10,759 bases of DNA. It comes from Oscillospiraceae bacterium. Lineage in GTDB: Bacteria; Bacillota; Clostridia; Oscillospirales; Ruminococcaceae. Shown in pieces: positions 1 through 6,744 of this stretch. The notes below the pieces were generated by a model. That model saw nothing but the letters and a program-made list of their open reading frames with translations. It was not told where the DNA came from and did not search any database. The position numbers were made by a program, and so were the translations under genes. The number at the start of each line of letters is the position of its first letter. The first letter of the stretch is position 1. The stretch lies in assembly GCA_015067375.1 (NCBI GenBank), contig SVMQ01000047.1, positions 1-10,759 of the forward strand, given 5' to 3'.

Positions 1-2
1 AG

Positions 3-2171
3 ATGAACATTCATTTCATCCCCTACGACGACCCGAACACCCTGTACACATACAGTGTTGAAGGCGGCGAAGTTCCGCTGAGAAAGGAATACGGCACGGT
101 ATACAGGCGCGTAGGTGCGGTCTCCGGCGATGTCAGCGGCTACATGAACTACATGGGCAGAAGAAAGCTTGGCTTCATGCTGATGAAGGACTTTGATGAG
201 GTGCTTGACGGACTTATGGAGAACGGCTTCACCGACAGCGACGGAGTTCACTGGATGCTGTCAGAGCAGCACTACGCAAGCAGCGTAAAGCCCTATCTGA
301 TAGGTGCGCGAACAGGCACGATCGAATGGAGCGCAACGCTGTGTATGCCATACACAAACGACAGCGGCGAGGAGCGGTATTTCCGTCAGCGCATCGACCG
401 CACAGGCGAGAATTACGACCGCTATGAGGTGTTCTATTCCGTGCCGTGCGACGAAAAGGGCGAGATAGAGCTATACTACACTGACGAGTACGCAAAATAC
501 GACATCGCCTTTCTGGATGATAAAAGATTCATGCTGCGCTGGATGGTAAGCGAGCATACGTCCTCTGTGCTGGAGGCTGAGATACTCCTGCTGAACAACG
601 ATACAAACGAGGTACTCATCAGAAGGAATGTCACAAACCCTGAGATGATGGAAGGCACAGGCGGTATCGCCAAAGCTTTTGCACTCCGTCAGCTTGATCT
701 TAAGGACGGCACGATCATAGCGGTGAAGTACGGCTTTACTTCAACGCTCTATATGTACGACGAGGAGAAGAACGAATTCCGTTATACCTTCCCTGAGATG
801 AAGTACGAAAATGAGTTTGCTGTGACCGATGGCACGAATATCGTTTCGTGGATAGACTCCGAGCGCGGTCTTATCAGCAAAGAGCTTGATTTTGCGACGT
901 TCACATGGTCGGACGTGGATATGCTTGTGGCAGCGGATATGACGATAACTCCCGACCACAGCAAGGCAGACCCATATGATCTCGGCACGGGTCTGAGCTA
1001 TTTCATGGGCGAGTGGCAGAGCAGCACAGACAGCCTTGATCTTGATATGTTCAATACCGAGATATTCAGCTATTCCGACCCCTGCCTTGGCTTCTATAAG
1101 GACGACAGCGGCTACTATATGCTGGGCGAAACGCGCGTGTGGTTCGTCCCCGAGGATAACAGGCAGCAGATGTACTACTTCGATAATGTAACAGACGGCG
1201 CGCCGCTGAAGCTGTCGGACGGCGTACAGTACATACAGATGCGCGCTCTTGATGGCTTTATTCACGGCGAGGGCGAGCTTGGCTACTTCGGACTGGTGAA
1301 CTTCTGCCACAACGACGGTGATCCCATAGCCATCGACGCGCTGTTCGATATCGAGTTCACCGATGAAAACGGCACGCGCTGGGTGCGCACACCCGACCGA
1401 AGCGTTGACTGGGGCGGAATCTATGATGCATCGGTGGATAGGGATCATGTGCAGTTCCTCAAAATGATGAACGCCGATGACCCGTCCGACATGAGGTGGT
1501 TCAGCTTTGAATTCACTATCGGTGCGGACAAAACGCTCTCGTGGAGCGACGAGCATTACAGCTTTGATATGAGCGTGTTCTCCACAGAGGAGCTTACTAC
1601 CGAGTTTTCCGCGCAAAGCAAGGCGTCCTCTGACAGGCGCGGACACGGTGAATTTAATGTAAGCGTTTCGTTTTACATTGTCCCTGAGAGCGGCTGTGTT
1701 TATGCGCTTCGCTCGATGGGCAACAACATGTCTCAGTGGACATCTGAGTTTGAGCTTTTCTGTTATCGCAACGGTGCGTATGAGCTGCTGAGCGACGAAT
1801 ACAGCGCCTTGAATGTATATGCGGCAAAGTCGCTGTATGTGCTGCATGACAGTGATGACGGCATCGCGCTGGATGTGTACGACGGCGTGGAGCTTACACA
1901 GAGCATCCTCGTTATTGAGGGCGATTACACGCTCCATATAGGAGCAGGCAGCGAGATGTTCGGCGTATATCCCGAGCTGTATCTTGTGGTGGACTATCAT
2001 AAGGACGGAACTCAGTATGCGACAATATACGATCTGTCCGAGGGTGCTGAGCTTATCGGCACATACGACTACGCTAAGATAACACGCAAGGACTGGCAGA
2101 GCGAGGACTATTACACAGGCTTTTCGGTGCAGAATGACGACGGCACTGTGACGGTCTATGGCGAGATGTGA
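3..2171 (+). CDS. Large hypothetical protein, probably extracellular; 5' end uncertain
   Basis: The open frame runs to a TGA at 2169-2171 and gives 722 residues from the first visible ATG. Only two bases lie before that ATG, so no ribosome binding site can be judged. The protein shows no signal peptide or lipobox at this point, so the real start and any export signal may lie upstream of the window. I do not recognise a family. The sequence is rich in Asp, Glu, Tyr, Phe and Trp and poor in Lys clusters. Many short beta-strand-like segments with repeated aromatic and Gly/Asp turns (for example around residues 240-330 and 560-700) suggest a beta-rich, possibly propeller-like, surface protein. 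There is no obvious membrane helix and no catalytic motif I can name. It converges on the pot operon and is followed 11 bp later by a terminator hairpin. The frame is certainly coding because of its length and codon use; the function is unknown. Confidence 0.85.
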   Translation: MNIHFIPYDDPNTLYTYSVEGGEVPLRKEYGTVYRRVGAVSGDVSGYMNYMGRRKLGFMLMKDFDEVLDGLMENGFTDSDGVHWMLSEQHYASSVKPYLIGARTGTIEWSATLCMPYTNDSGEERYFRQRIDRTGENYDRYEVFYSVPCDEKGEIELYYTDEYAKYDIAFLDDKRFMLRWMVSEHTSSVLEAEILLLNNDTNEVLIRRNVTNPEMMEGTGGIAKAFALRQLDLKDGTIIAVKYGFTSTLYMYDEEKNEFRYTFPEMKYENEFAVTDGTNIVSWIDSERGLISKELDFATFTWSDVDMLVAADMTITPDHSKADPYDLGTGLSYFMGEWQSSTDSLDLDMFNTEIFSYSDPCLGFYKDDSGYYMLGETRVWFVPEDNRQQMYYFDNVTDGAPLKLSDGVQYIQMRALDGFIHGEGELGYFGLVNFCHNDGDPIAIDALFDIEFTDENGTRWVRTPDRSVDWGGIYDASVDRDHVQFLKMMNADDPSDMRWFSFEFTIGADKTLSWSDEHYSFDMSVFSTEELTTEFSAQSKASSDRRGHGEFNVSVSFYIVPESGCVYALRSMGNNMSQWTSEFELFCYRNGAYELLSDEYSALNVYAAKSLYVLHDSDDGIALDVYDGVELTQSILVIEGDYTLHIGAGSEMFGVYPELYLVVDYHKDGTQYATIYDLSEGAELIGTYDYAKITRKDWQSEDYYTGFSVQNDDGTVTVYGEM

Positions 2172-2204
2172 TAAAACAAAAAAAGGGACGGTTCTCCGTC
2201 CTTT
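2172..2204 (-). terminator. Rho-independent terminator at the convergent gene ends
   Basis: An inverted repeat at 2182-2191 and 2196-2204 forms a nine-pair stem with one bulged G and a four-base loop. Read on the minus strand, the stem is followed by seven T, a G and four more T (plus-strand A-run 2172-2184), which is a textbook intrinsic terminator for the pot operon about 210 bp after the potD stop. On the plus strand it starts 11 bp after the stop of the upstream hypothetical gene but has only a three-T tail, so it may work in both directions, better for the minus strand. Confidence 0.8.
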
Positions 2205-2356
2205 CAGGCGAACGATAAAGTACCACCTGCGTCGTCACTCTGCCCTACGACAGGCACAAAGCCTAGTCGTAGGGCAGACTCCGAAGTTCGGCTCTGCCGA
2301 ACTATCCGAGCAAAGCGAGCATCTTTGTTTGCATCTGTCACTTTCTCGTTCGTCTG
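2205..2356. repeat. Structured multi-hairpin intergenic element with 17-bp terminal inverted repeats
   Basis: The outer arms 2205-2221 and 2340-2356 pair over 17 bp with one G-T wobble and one mismatch. Inside are a 13-bp perfect hairpin (2239-2251 with 2266-2278, extended by four pairs across a bulged A to a five-base loop), an 8-bp perfect hairpin (2285-2292 with 2296-2303, three-base loop) and a weak 5-bp stem (2311-2315 with 2323-2327). The whole is a closed multi-branch fold of about 152 nt with no convincing reading frame. It could be a small non-autonomous repeat, a structured 3' untranslated region of the pot mRNA, or a small RNA. No clear target-site duplication is visible. The pairing is seen directly; the nature of the element is inference. 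Confidence 0.55.
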
Positions 2357-2382
2357 ATAATATGACTTTTTCGACAAGCTGA

Positions 2383-2406
2383 ACAGCCCGAGGAAACTCG
2401 GGCTGT
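2383..2406 (-). terminator. Perfect 10-bp hairpin directly after potD (possible terminator or 3' stabiliser)
   Basis: The arms 2383-2392 and 2397-2406 are perfectly complementary and GC-rich, with a four-base loop (GAAA on the plus strand, TTTC on the minus strand). It lies 7 bp beyond the potD stop. On the minus strand the following bases contain only scattered T, so it is a weak intrinsic terminator by itself. It may attenuate read-through or protect the 3' end of the pot transcript, ahead of the stronger terminator at 2172-2204. Confidence 0.5.
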
Positions 2407-2413
2407 CGTCGTA

Positions 2414-3697
2414 TCAGAAAATATCCTTTTTGTTTTTGATGTGTCGTCTTATCAGTATGCCGATCATCGCCGCGATACACAGCAGCAGGAATACAGGCAC
2501 CAGCCACTGATTTGCGCTGTCAGGCTGTGCGGACTTCATCTCTGTCCACAGGGTCTGCATCTGCTCGTTAGCCTTGTCGGAGAGGTTGACGAAAACGGTG
2601 GTGTTCTTCTCGATGTATTCGTCATCGGGATAGGATACGGGGTCGTTCTGCGTTTCCTCGTCCAGCATCTCAAATGCCGCGGAGTGCGGTGTGGAGTAGC
2701 AGATATAGTCGATGTTCGCAAACGCTATATCAGGCTCACACATGAAGTTGATGTACATCTCGGCGGCTTCCTTCTGCTTTGCGCCGACGGGGATGCACAT
2801 CGCGTCAACGAACAGGTTCGTGCCGCTTTTAGGGATAACGAACGCGAGATCCTCGTTCTCCTCAAGGATAGTCAGCGCGTCGCCTGCATAGTAGGGCGCG
2901 AGCCATGCGTCGCCTGCCGCCATCTTGTCGAATATCTCATCCATTACATAAGCCTGAACGACGCTCTTCTGCTCTTTCAGACGTTCTGAAGCGATGATAA
3001 GCTCGTCGCTGTTCTCTGTGTTGATGGAGAAGCCCTCCATGATCTCTGCGATAGCGAAAGCGTCACGCGGATTGTCGAACATCAGTATCTGATCGCTGTA
3101 GTTCTCGTCCCACAGGATGTCCCAGTCGATCTCCTCTTCGGGGAGGTCTACCTGCGTGGTGTTGTAGATGATTCCTACCGTTCCCCATGTATAAGGCACG
3201 GAGTACAGGTTTTCGGGATCGTATGCGGGATTTCTGAAGTTGTCCATGATGTAGCTGAAATTCGGGATGTTGTTCAGGTCTATCGGCTGTATCATCTTCT
3301 CCTTAATCATCTTGGAGATCATGTAGTCGGAGGGGATGATGACGTCGTAGGACGCTCCGCCGCCTTTTAGCTTTGCATAAAGCTCCTCGTTGGTGGCGAA
3401 GTTCGTGTAGTTCACCTTGATGCCTGTCAGCTTTGTGAACTCGGAGTTTACGTCCAGCGTACCCTCGTCAGCGCCTGTGGAGATGTATTCGCCCCAGTTG
3501 TACACGTTGATGGAGATACCCGCATCCTTGAATCGGGTGTAGTATTCCATATCCTGAACAGTGAGAGTCTGTGCCTCAGCCTCGCCTGTTTCGGCGGTCT
3601 CGCCGCTTTCGGAGGCTGCGCTGTCGGCACAGGAGCTGAGCAGTGCTGTGCAGAGAAGCAGGGCGGAGGCTGCCTCAAAAAACTTTTTCATTCTCAT
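2414..3697 (-). CDS. potD: Spermidine/putrescine ABC transporter substrate-binding lipoprotein with C-terminal membrane helix
   Basis: This 427-residue solute-binding protein is predicted to bind polyamines outside the cell and pass them to PotB-PotC. Residues 1-22 form a lipoprotein signal peptide ending in the lipobox LSSC, with C23 the lipidated residue. An acidic Ser/Glu linker (about 24-48) follows. PotD-type motifs come next: YNWGEYI (66-72), PSDYM (122-126) and VPYTWGTVGI (167-176). Unusually, residues 398-416 form a hydrophobic helix followed by the basic tail RRHIKNKK, so the C-terminus is predicted to be membrane-anchored with its tail in the cytoplasm. The length exceeds the usual 340-370 residues because of the linker and this tail. 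The start overlaps the potC stop by one base (TGATG), implying translational coupling; a second in-frame ATG two codons later is possible. Family assignment is strong. Polyamine preference is inferred from motifs and gene order and was not tested. Confidence 0.93.
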   Translation of the reverse strand: MRMKKFFEAASALLLCTALLSSCADSAASESGETAETGEAEAQTLTVQDMEYYTRFKDAGISINVYNWGEYISTGADEGTLDVNSEFTKLTGIKVNYTNFATNEELYAKLKGGGASYDVIIPSDYMISKMIKEKMIQPIDLNNIPNFSYIMDNFRNPAYDPENLYSVPYTWGTVGIIYNTTQVDLPEEEIDWDILWDENYSDQILMFDNPRDAFAIAEIMEGFSINTENSDELIIASERLKEQKSVVQAYVMDEIFDKMAAGDAWLAPYYAGDALTILEENEDLAFVIPKSGTNLFVDAMCIPVGAKQKEAAEMYINFMCEPDIAFANIDYICYSTPHSAAFEMLDEETQNDPVSYPDDEYIEKNTTVFVNLSDKANEQMQTLWTEMKSAQPDSANQWLVPVFLLLCIAAMIGILIRRHIKNKKDIF

Positions 3698-4500
3698 CAG
3701 TAGTCCGCCTTTCCGTTAGCATTCTTATTGTAGCGGCGGTTTTCGATGGTGTTCTTGCCGATAAGCACGATAACTACGACTACAAAAATTATCGTTGACA
3801 GCGCGTTGATCTCGGGTGATACCTTCTTGCGCGTCATGGAGTAGATGGTGATAGGCAGCGTCTGAGAGGTAGCGCCGCAGGTGAAGTAGCTTATTACGAA
3901 GTCATCCAGCGAGTAGGTGAAGCTCATCATAAAGCCGCTGAGTACGCCGGGCATTATCTCGGGGAGGATCACCTTGCGGAATGCCGTGAACGGGCTGCAG
4001 CCGAGATCCTGTGCCGCCTCGAACAGGTTTGGATCCATCTGACGGAACTTCGGCATTACGTTGAGGATGACATAGGGCACGTTGAATGTGATATGTGCTA
4101 TCAGCAGCGTCCAGAATCCGAACTCGAAATTCATGCGCGCCGCAAAGAACACGAACAGCAGCATCAGCGACACACCTGTTACGATCTCAGGGTTGATGAC
4201 AGGCATATTCGTGACGTTCATGACGATAGCCTTTGGCACCTTTCTCATTGAGTTGATGCCGACAGCGGCAAGCGTGCCGAGGATGGTCGCGATAATACTG
4301 GAAGCGACCGCGATAAGTATCGTGTTGATGAGCGAGGATATGATAAGCTCGTTGCGGAACAGCTTTGCATACCACTCAAATGTGAAGCCTGTGAATGTTG
4401 TGCTTTTGGATTCGTTGAACGAGAACACGATAAGCACGAAGATGGGTACATACAGGAACAGTATCACCAGTGCGAGATAGATCTTTCCAAGTCTTTTCAT
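3697..4500 (-). CDS. potC: Spermidine/putrescine ABC transporter permease, PotC type
   Basis: This 267-residue inner-membrane permease (binding-protein-dependent transport family, MetI-like fold) forms half of the channel with PotB. About six hydrophobic helices are visible, near residues 8-28, 57-80, 105-121, 130-150, 186-205 and 236-248. The EAA loop that contacts the ATPase starts at E161 (EAAQDLGC) and ends with the conserved G185 of LPEIMPG. The opening MKRLGKIYLALVILFLYVPI resembles PotC and YdcV proteins. The start codon has a strong ribosome binding site 6 bp upstream. The stop overlaps the potD start by one base. It is the third gene of the operon, after potA and potB. Assignment as PotC rather than PotB rests on position and N-terminal sequence. 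Confidence 0.93.
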   Translation of the reverse strand: MKRLGKIYLALVILFLYVPIFVLIVFSFNESKSTTFTGFTFEWYAKLFRNELIISSLINTILIAVASSIIATILGTLAAVGINSMRKVPKAIVMNVTNMPVINPEIVTGVSLMLLFVFFAARMNFEFGFWTLLIAHITFNVPYVILNVMPKFRQMDPNLFEAAQDLGCSPFTAFRKVILPEIMPGVLSGFMMSFTYSLDDFVISYFTCGATSQTLPITIYSMTRKKVSPEINALSTIIFVVVVIVLIGKNTIENRRYNKNANGKADY

Positions 4501-4506
4501 CAGCGC

Positions 4507-4514
4507 ACCTCCTT
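4507..4514 (-). promoter_or_regulatory. Ribosome binding site of potC
   Basis: AAGGAGGT on the minus strand, six bases before the potC ATG and overlapping the potB stop codon. This fixes the potC start and shows that the two genes are translated from the same message. Confidence 0.85.
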
Positions 4515-5322
4515 AAATAAGCACCTGATCGTCGGGGCTGAACTGGTTCATGATAGTCATTATCAGCAGGATTATGACCATAAGCACCAGCGAGATAGCC
4601 GCGCCGAGGTGTGGGTTGTAGGAGTTGCCGAGGAACTGCATCTCGATAAGGTCACCGATGAGCAGATTGGAGCCGCCGCCCAGCATACGCGAGATGATGA
4701 ACGTACTGATCGCGGGAACGAATACCATCGTGATGCCCGAGGTTATACCCGGCAGGCTGAGCGGTACAATGACGCGGAACAGTGTGTTCATATAGTTGCA
4801 GCCGAGGTCGGACGCCGCTTCAAGCACGGATTTGTCTATCTTCACCATGACGGAGTACAGCGGAAGTATCATATACGGCAGGTAGTTGTAGACCATGCCG
4901 AGGACTACAGCGCCCTCTGTGTTGATGAGCTTTACAGGCTCCAGACCGATAAATTCGAGCATAGTGTTGATGATGCCTGTGTTGCCGAGGATGGTCATCC
5001 ATGCGCGTGTGCGCAGCAGGAAGTTCATCCACATGGGCAGCATAACTATCATCAGCATGGTACCCTGATGATGCTTCTTCATGCGCGAGAGCATGAATGC
5101 GAGCGGATAAGCTATGATAAGGCAGATGACGGTTGCGATTATCGCAAGCCATATCGAGCGCACGAAGATGTTTGCATACTGTCCCGCGTCACCGACATTC
5201 TGAAGTGTGAACTCGCCGTCTGCGGTAGTGAAAGCGAAGTACACCACCATCAGCAGCGGCACGGCGATAAACACGACCATCCATACGAGATAAGGCGCGG
5301 CAAAAAAACGAAGCTTACTCAA
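4513..5322 (-). CDS. potB: Spermidine/putrescine ABC transporter permease, PotB type (TTG start)
   Basis: This 269-residue permease partners PotC in the membrane channel. Hydrophobic segments lie near residues 11-31, 56-78, 88-103, 137-160, 193-212 and 241-258. The EAA loop begins at E168 (EAASDLGC) and ends at G192 of LPG. The start is a TTG at 5322, read as Met, chosen because a strong AAAGGAGG sits ten bases upstream and the N-terminal sequence (KLRFFAAPYLVW) fits PotB proteins. The start lies two bases after the stop of the potA second half, and the stop is 12 bp before potC, so all are in one operon. Residues 212-236 contain the periplasmic-type stretch GGGSNLLIGDLIEMQFL typical of PotB/PotH permeases. 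Confidence 0.93.
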   Translation of the reverse strand: MSKLRFFAAPYLVWMVVFIAVPLLMVVYFAFTTADGEFTLQNVGDAGQYANIFVRSIWLAIIATVICLIIAYPLAFMLSRMKKHHQGTMLMIVMLPMWMNFLLRTRAWMTILGNTGIINTMLEFIGLEPVKLINTEGAVVLGMVYNYLPYMILPLYSVMVKIDKSVLEAASDLGCNYMNTLFRVIVPLSLPGITSGITMVFVPAISTFIISRMLGGGSNLLIGDLIEMQFLGNSYNPHLGAAISLVLMVIILLIMTIMNQFSPDDQVLI

Positions 5323-5324
5323 TT

Positions 5325-6056
5325 TCAGTTTTCCTCCTTTGCCTTTTTCATGATGTGTATATCGAACGGGTCAAAGGTCATTCCTATCATGCTGCCGACA
5401 GGCTCTTCCTTTGTGGAGTGTATCATCCACTTGTGGTCAACGCCGTCAACTATCATCTCATAGTGTACGCCCTTGAATACAACGCTCTCCACGATGCCTG
5501 TCAGCTTTGCTCCTGCCGCAGGGATGACCTTGATGTCCTCGGGGCGGATAACTACGTCGATAGTTTCGTTGGGTGAGAAGCCCTTGTCCACGCACTCAAA
5601 CTGCTTTCCGCAGAATTCAACAAGGCAGTCGCGCGGCATAGAGCCGTTGATGATGTTGCTTTCTCCGATAAAGTCCGCAACGAAAGCGTTCACAGGCTCG
5701 TTGTATATATCAGTGGGAGAGCCTATCTGCTGGATGTGACCGTTGTTCATGACAACAACGGTGTCGGACATCGTGAGCGCCTCCTCCTGATCGTGCGTTA
5801 CATATACGAATGTAAGTTCCAGCGCCTGCTGTATCTTGCGAAGCTCTATCTGCATCTCCTTGCGCAGCTTGAGGTCGAGCGCGCCGAGAGGCTCGTCCAG
5901 AAGCAGTATCTTGGGCTGGTTGACCAGCGCTCTTGCAATAGCTACACGCTGCTGCTGACCGCCCGACAGACGGTTAGTGGTGCGCTTTTCATAGCCGCGC
6001 AGGTTTACAAGCTCCAGCATCTCGCCGACGCGGCGCTGTATCTCCTTTTCGCTCAT
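5325..6056 (-). CDS. potA: Spermidine/putrescine ABC transporter ATPase, C-terminal part (signature, Walker B, TOBE); frame-broken potA
   Basis: This frame of 243 residues from its first ATG encodes the second part of PotA. It carries the ABC signature LSGGQ (30-34), Walker B with catalytic Glu LLLDEP (51-56), the D-loop (GALD, 58-61) and the switch His H88 (VTHDQ). A C-terminal TOBE-type beta domain (about 134-240) matches the regulatory domain of PotA ATPases. It lacks the Walker A motif, which lies in the preceding frame, so on its own it could not form a normal nucleotide site. Its first ATG overlaps the stop of the first part (ATGA), but there is no spaced Shine-Dalgarno sequence before it. 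The Met is better explained as an internal residue of a full-length PotA of about 348 residues. The two frames join smoothly if one A is restored near 6057-6063. Confidence 0.9.
   Translation of the reverse strand: MSEKEIQRRVGEMLELVNLRGYEKRTTNRLSGGQQQRVAIARALVNQPKILLLDEPLGALDLKLRKEMQIELRKIQQALELTFVYVTHDQEEALTMSDTVVVMNNGHIQQIGSPTDIYNEPVNAFVADFIGESNIINGSMPRDCLVEFCGKQFECVDKGFSPNETIDVVIRPEDIKVIPAAGAKLTGIVESVVFKGVHYEMIVDGVDHKWMIHSTKEEPVGSMIGMTFDPFDIHIMKKAKEEN
5333..5340 (-). promoter_or_regulatory. Ribosome binding site of potB
   Basis: AAAGGAGG on the minus strand, inside the last codons of potA and ten bases before the TTG start of potB. It is the main reason for accepting a non-ATG start. Confidence 0.8.
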
Positions 6057-6064
6057 CTTCTTAT
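6053..6064 (-). other. Apparent one-base frameshift inside potA
   Basis: The minus strand reads ATA AGA AGA TGA in the frame of the Walker A half, whereas the downstream half needs AAG AAG ATG AGC. Inserting one A (ATA AAG AAG ATG) would restore a continuous I-K-K-M-S-E, as expected for this family. No X-XXY-YYZ slippery heptamer is present. The stop and the downstream ATG overlap as ATGA. Confidence 0.8.
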
Positions 6065-6370
6065 GCGCAGACCGAACGCGATGTTCTCATATACGTTCAG
6101 ATGGGGGAACAGCGCGTATCTCTGGAATACAGTGTTTACGTCGCGCTTGTGAGGGGGCAGGTCGTTGATGCGCTTGCCGTCCATCATTACGTCGCCGCTG
6201 TTGGGCGTGAGAATTCCGCCGATGATCCTAAGTGTAGTTGTTTTTCCGCAGCCGGACGGACCGAGAAACGTTACGAACTCCTTATCCTTTATATCAAGGT
6301 CGATGTTTTTGAGGATCTGTTCTCCGTCAAATTCCACAACGATGTTTCTCAGGCTTATGATATTTCCCAT
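6053..6370 (-). CDS. potA: Spermidine/putrescine ABC transporter ATPase, N-terminal part (Walker A, Q-loop); frame-broken potA
   Basis: This 105-residue frame is the start of PotA, the ATPase that drives polyamine import. It contains Walker [10 protein letters not shown] (37-45) and the Q-loop [10 protein letters not shown] (81-90), then continues as [12 protein letters not shown] before an abrupt TGA at 6055-6053. Normal PotA proteins continue through this point into the helical domain and signature, which here lie in the -1 frame. The start ATG at 6370 is preceded on the minus strand by GGAAGGA about nine bases upstream. It is the first gene of the operon, about 75-80 bp from a predicted promoter. 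The break could be a real mutation, a sequencing or assembly error, or, less likely, a recoding or split-subunit arrangement. Confidence 0.9.
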   Translation of the reverse strand: MGNIISLRNIVVEFDGEQILKNIDLDIKDKEFVTFLGPSGCGKTTTLRIIGGILTPNSGDVMMDGKRINDLPPHKRDVNTVFQRYALFPHLNVYENIAFGLRIRR

Positions 6371-6447
6371 TTCAGGCTGTCCTTCCTTTTTTCAATGAAA
6401 TGCGGTGCGGCGTCGCCTTTTCCGCGGAGATACCCAAAGTACTCTAG

Positions 6448-6481
6448 CATATAGTTTAAAGTATTTGCTTGTCAATGTCAA
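6448..6481 (-). promoter_or_regulatory. Predicted promoter region of the pot operon
   Basis: On the minus strand two TTGACA hexamers lie directly in tandem (6481-6476 and 6475-6470). The first is followed after 17 bp by TAAACT (6458-6453), and the second after 16 bp by TATATG (6453-6448). Each pair has a perfect -35 and a four-of-six -10. Transcription would start about 75-80 bp before the potA ATG. The tandem -35 boxes make the exact start ambiguous. Confidence 0.55.
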
Positions 6482-6612
6482 TAGTTTTGACGAAAAAAAG
6501 TGGGTGCCGCCGAAAATATATGATAATCGTCAAAAACGTGCGGAATTGCTGCCAATGTGTGGAAAATATACCGAAAAACGCAACTTTTTATCCTTTTTTG
6601 CCGTAATTATTA

Positions 6613-6641
6613 TTGACTATTCAATGCATATTTGGTATAAT
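6613..6641 (+). promoter_or_regulatory. Near-consensus extended sigma-A promoter for the GHL10 operon
   Basis: TTGACT (6613-6618) and a perfect TATAAT (6636-6641) are separated by exactly 17 bp, with a TGn extension (6633-6635). The start point should be near 6648, giving a leader of about 93 nt before the ATG at 6741. Two further TATAAT hexamers at 6657-6662 and 6663-6668 have no matching -35 and probably reflect the AT-rich leader. Confidence 0.8.
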
Positions 6642-6699
6642 ATGCTTAACTATAAATATAATTATAATAGTCTAGCTGTGCCTTGCGCACATAAGGGGA

Positions 6700-6744
6700 A
6701 TGAGCGGTGCAGAAATATCATGCGCCGTTACGGGGGAAATATGA
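6700..6744 (+). CDS. Possible 14-residue leader peptide overlapping the GHL10 start
   Basis: A short frame from the ATG at 6700 encodes MSGAEISCAVTGEI and stops with a TGA at 6742-6744. The stop overlaps the ATG of the GHL10 gene as ATGA, a layout that can couple translation. AAGGGGA immediately precedes the ATG, but the gap is shorter than ideal. The peptide has no run of one amino acid that would suggest an attenuator. It may be chance; it is reported because of the exact stop-start overlap. Confidence 0.2.
   Translation: MSGAEISCAVTGEI

Larger units (their letters stand above)
6371..6740. other. Divergent intergenic and promoter region between the pot operon and the GHL10 gene
   Basis: About 370 bp separates the divergent starts. 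The part near potA is GC-rich (6400-6430), and the rest is AT-rich. It holds one promoter candidate per direction, described separately. It also holds an 8-bp inverted repeat TTTTGACG (6485-6492 with 6528-6535), a short hairpin (6677-6681 with 6687-6691) in the GHL10 leader, and a possible 14-codon leader frame. No RNA gene or known riboswitch fold was recognised. Confidence 0.7.

Noticed and set aside
741..2000. A 419-codon open frame on the minus strand, inside the first gene
   Set aside because: It lies fully antisense to a longer coding frame with better codon use. Its translation is rich in His, Arg, Val and Ala, typical of a mirror frame, and has no recognisable domain.
2205..2356. A CRISPR array or tRNA at the structured intergenic element
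   Set aside because: There are no regularly spaced direct repeats, and the stems do not match the lengths or conserved loops of a tRNA cloverleaf.
2158..2382. A 74-codon plus-strand frame over the convergent intergenic region
   Set aside because: It overlaps the end of the upstream gene and runs through a terminator and several hairpins, with no ribosome binding site or protein-like composition.
4609..5463. A 284-codon open frame on the plus strand across potB
   Set aside because: It is antisense to a clear permease gene, and its translation is rich in His, Asp and Arg with no hydrophobic or domain pattern, so it is a shadow frame.
6053..6064. Programmed -1 frameshifting in potA
   Set aside because: No slippery heptamer is present, and a single missing A explains the break more simply, although recoding cannot be excluded without reads or relatives.
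6405..6740. N-terminal extension of the GHL10 frame to 6405
   Set aside because: The extension runs through the strong promoter and AT-rich leader, and a lipoprotein signal peptide with a ribosome binding site begins at 6741.
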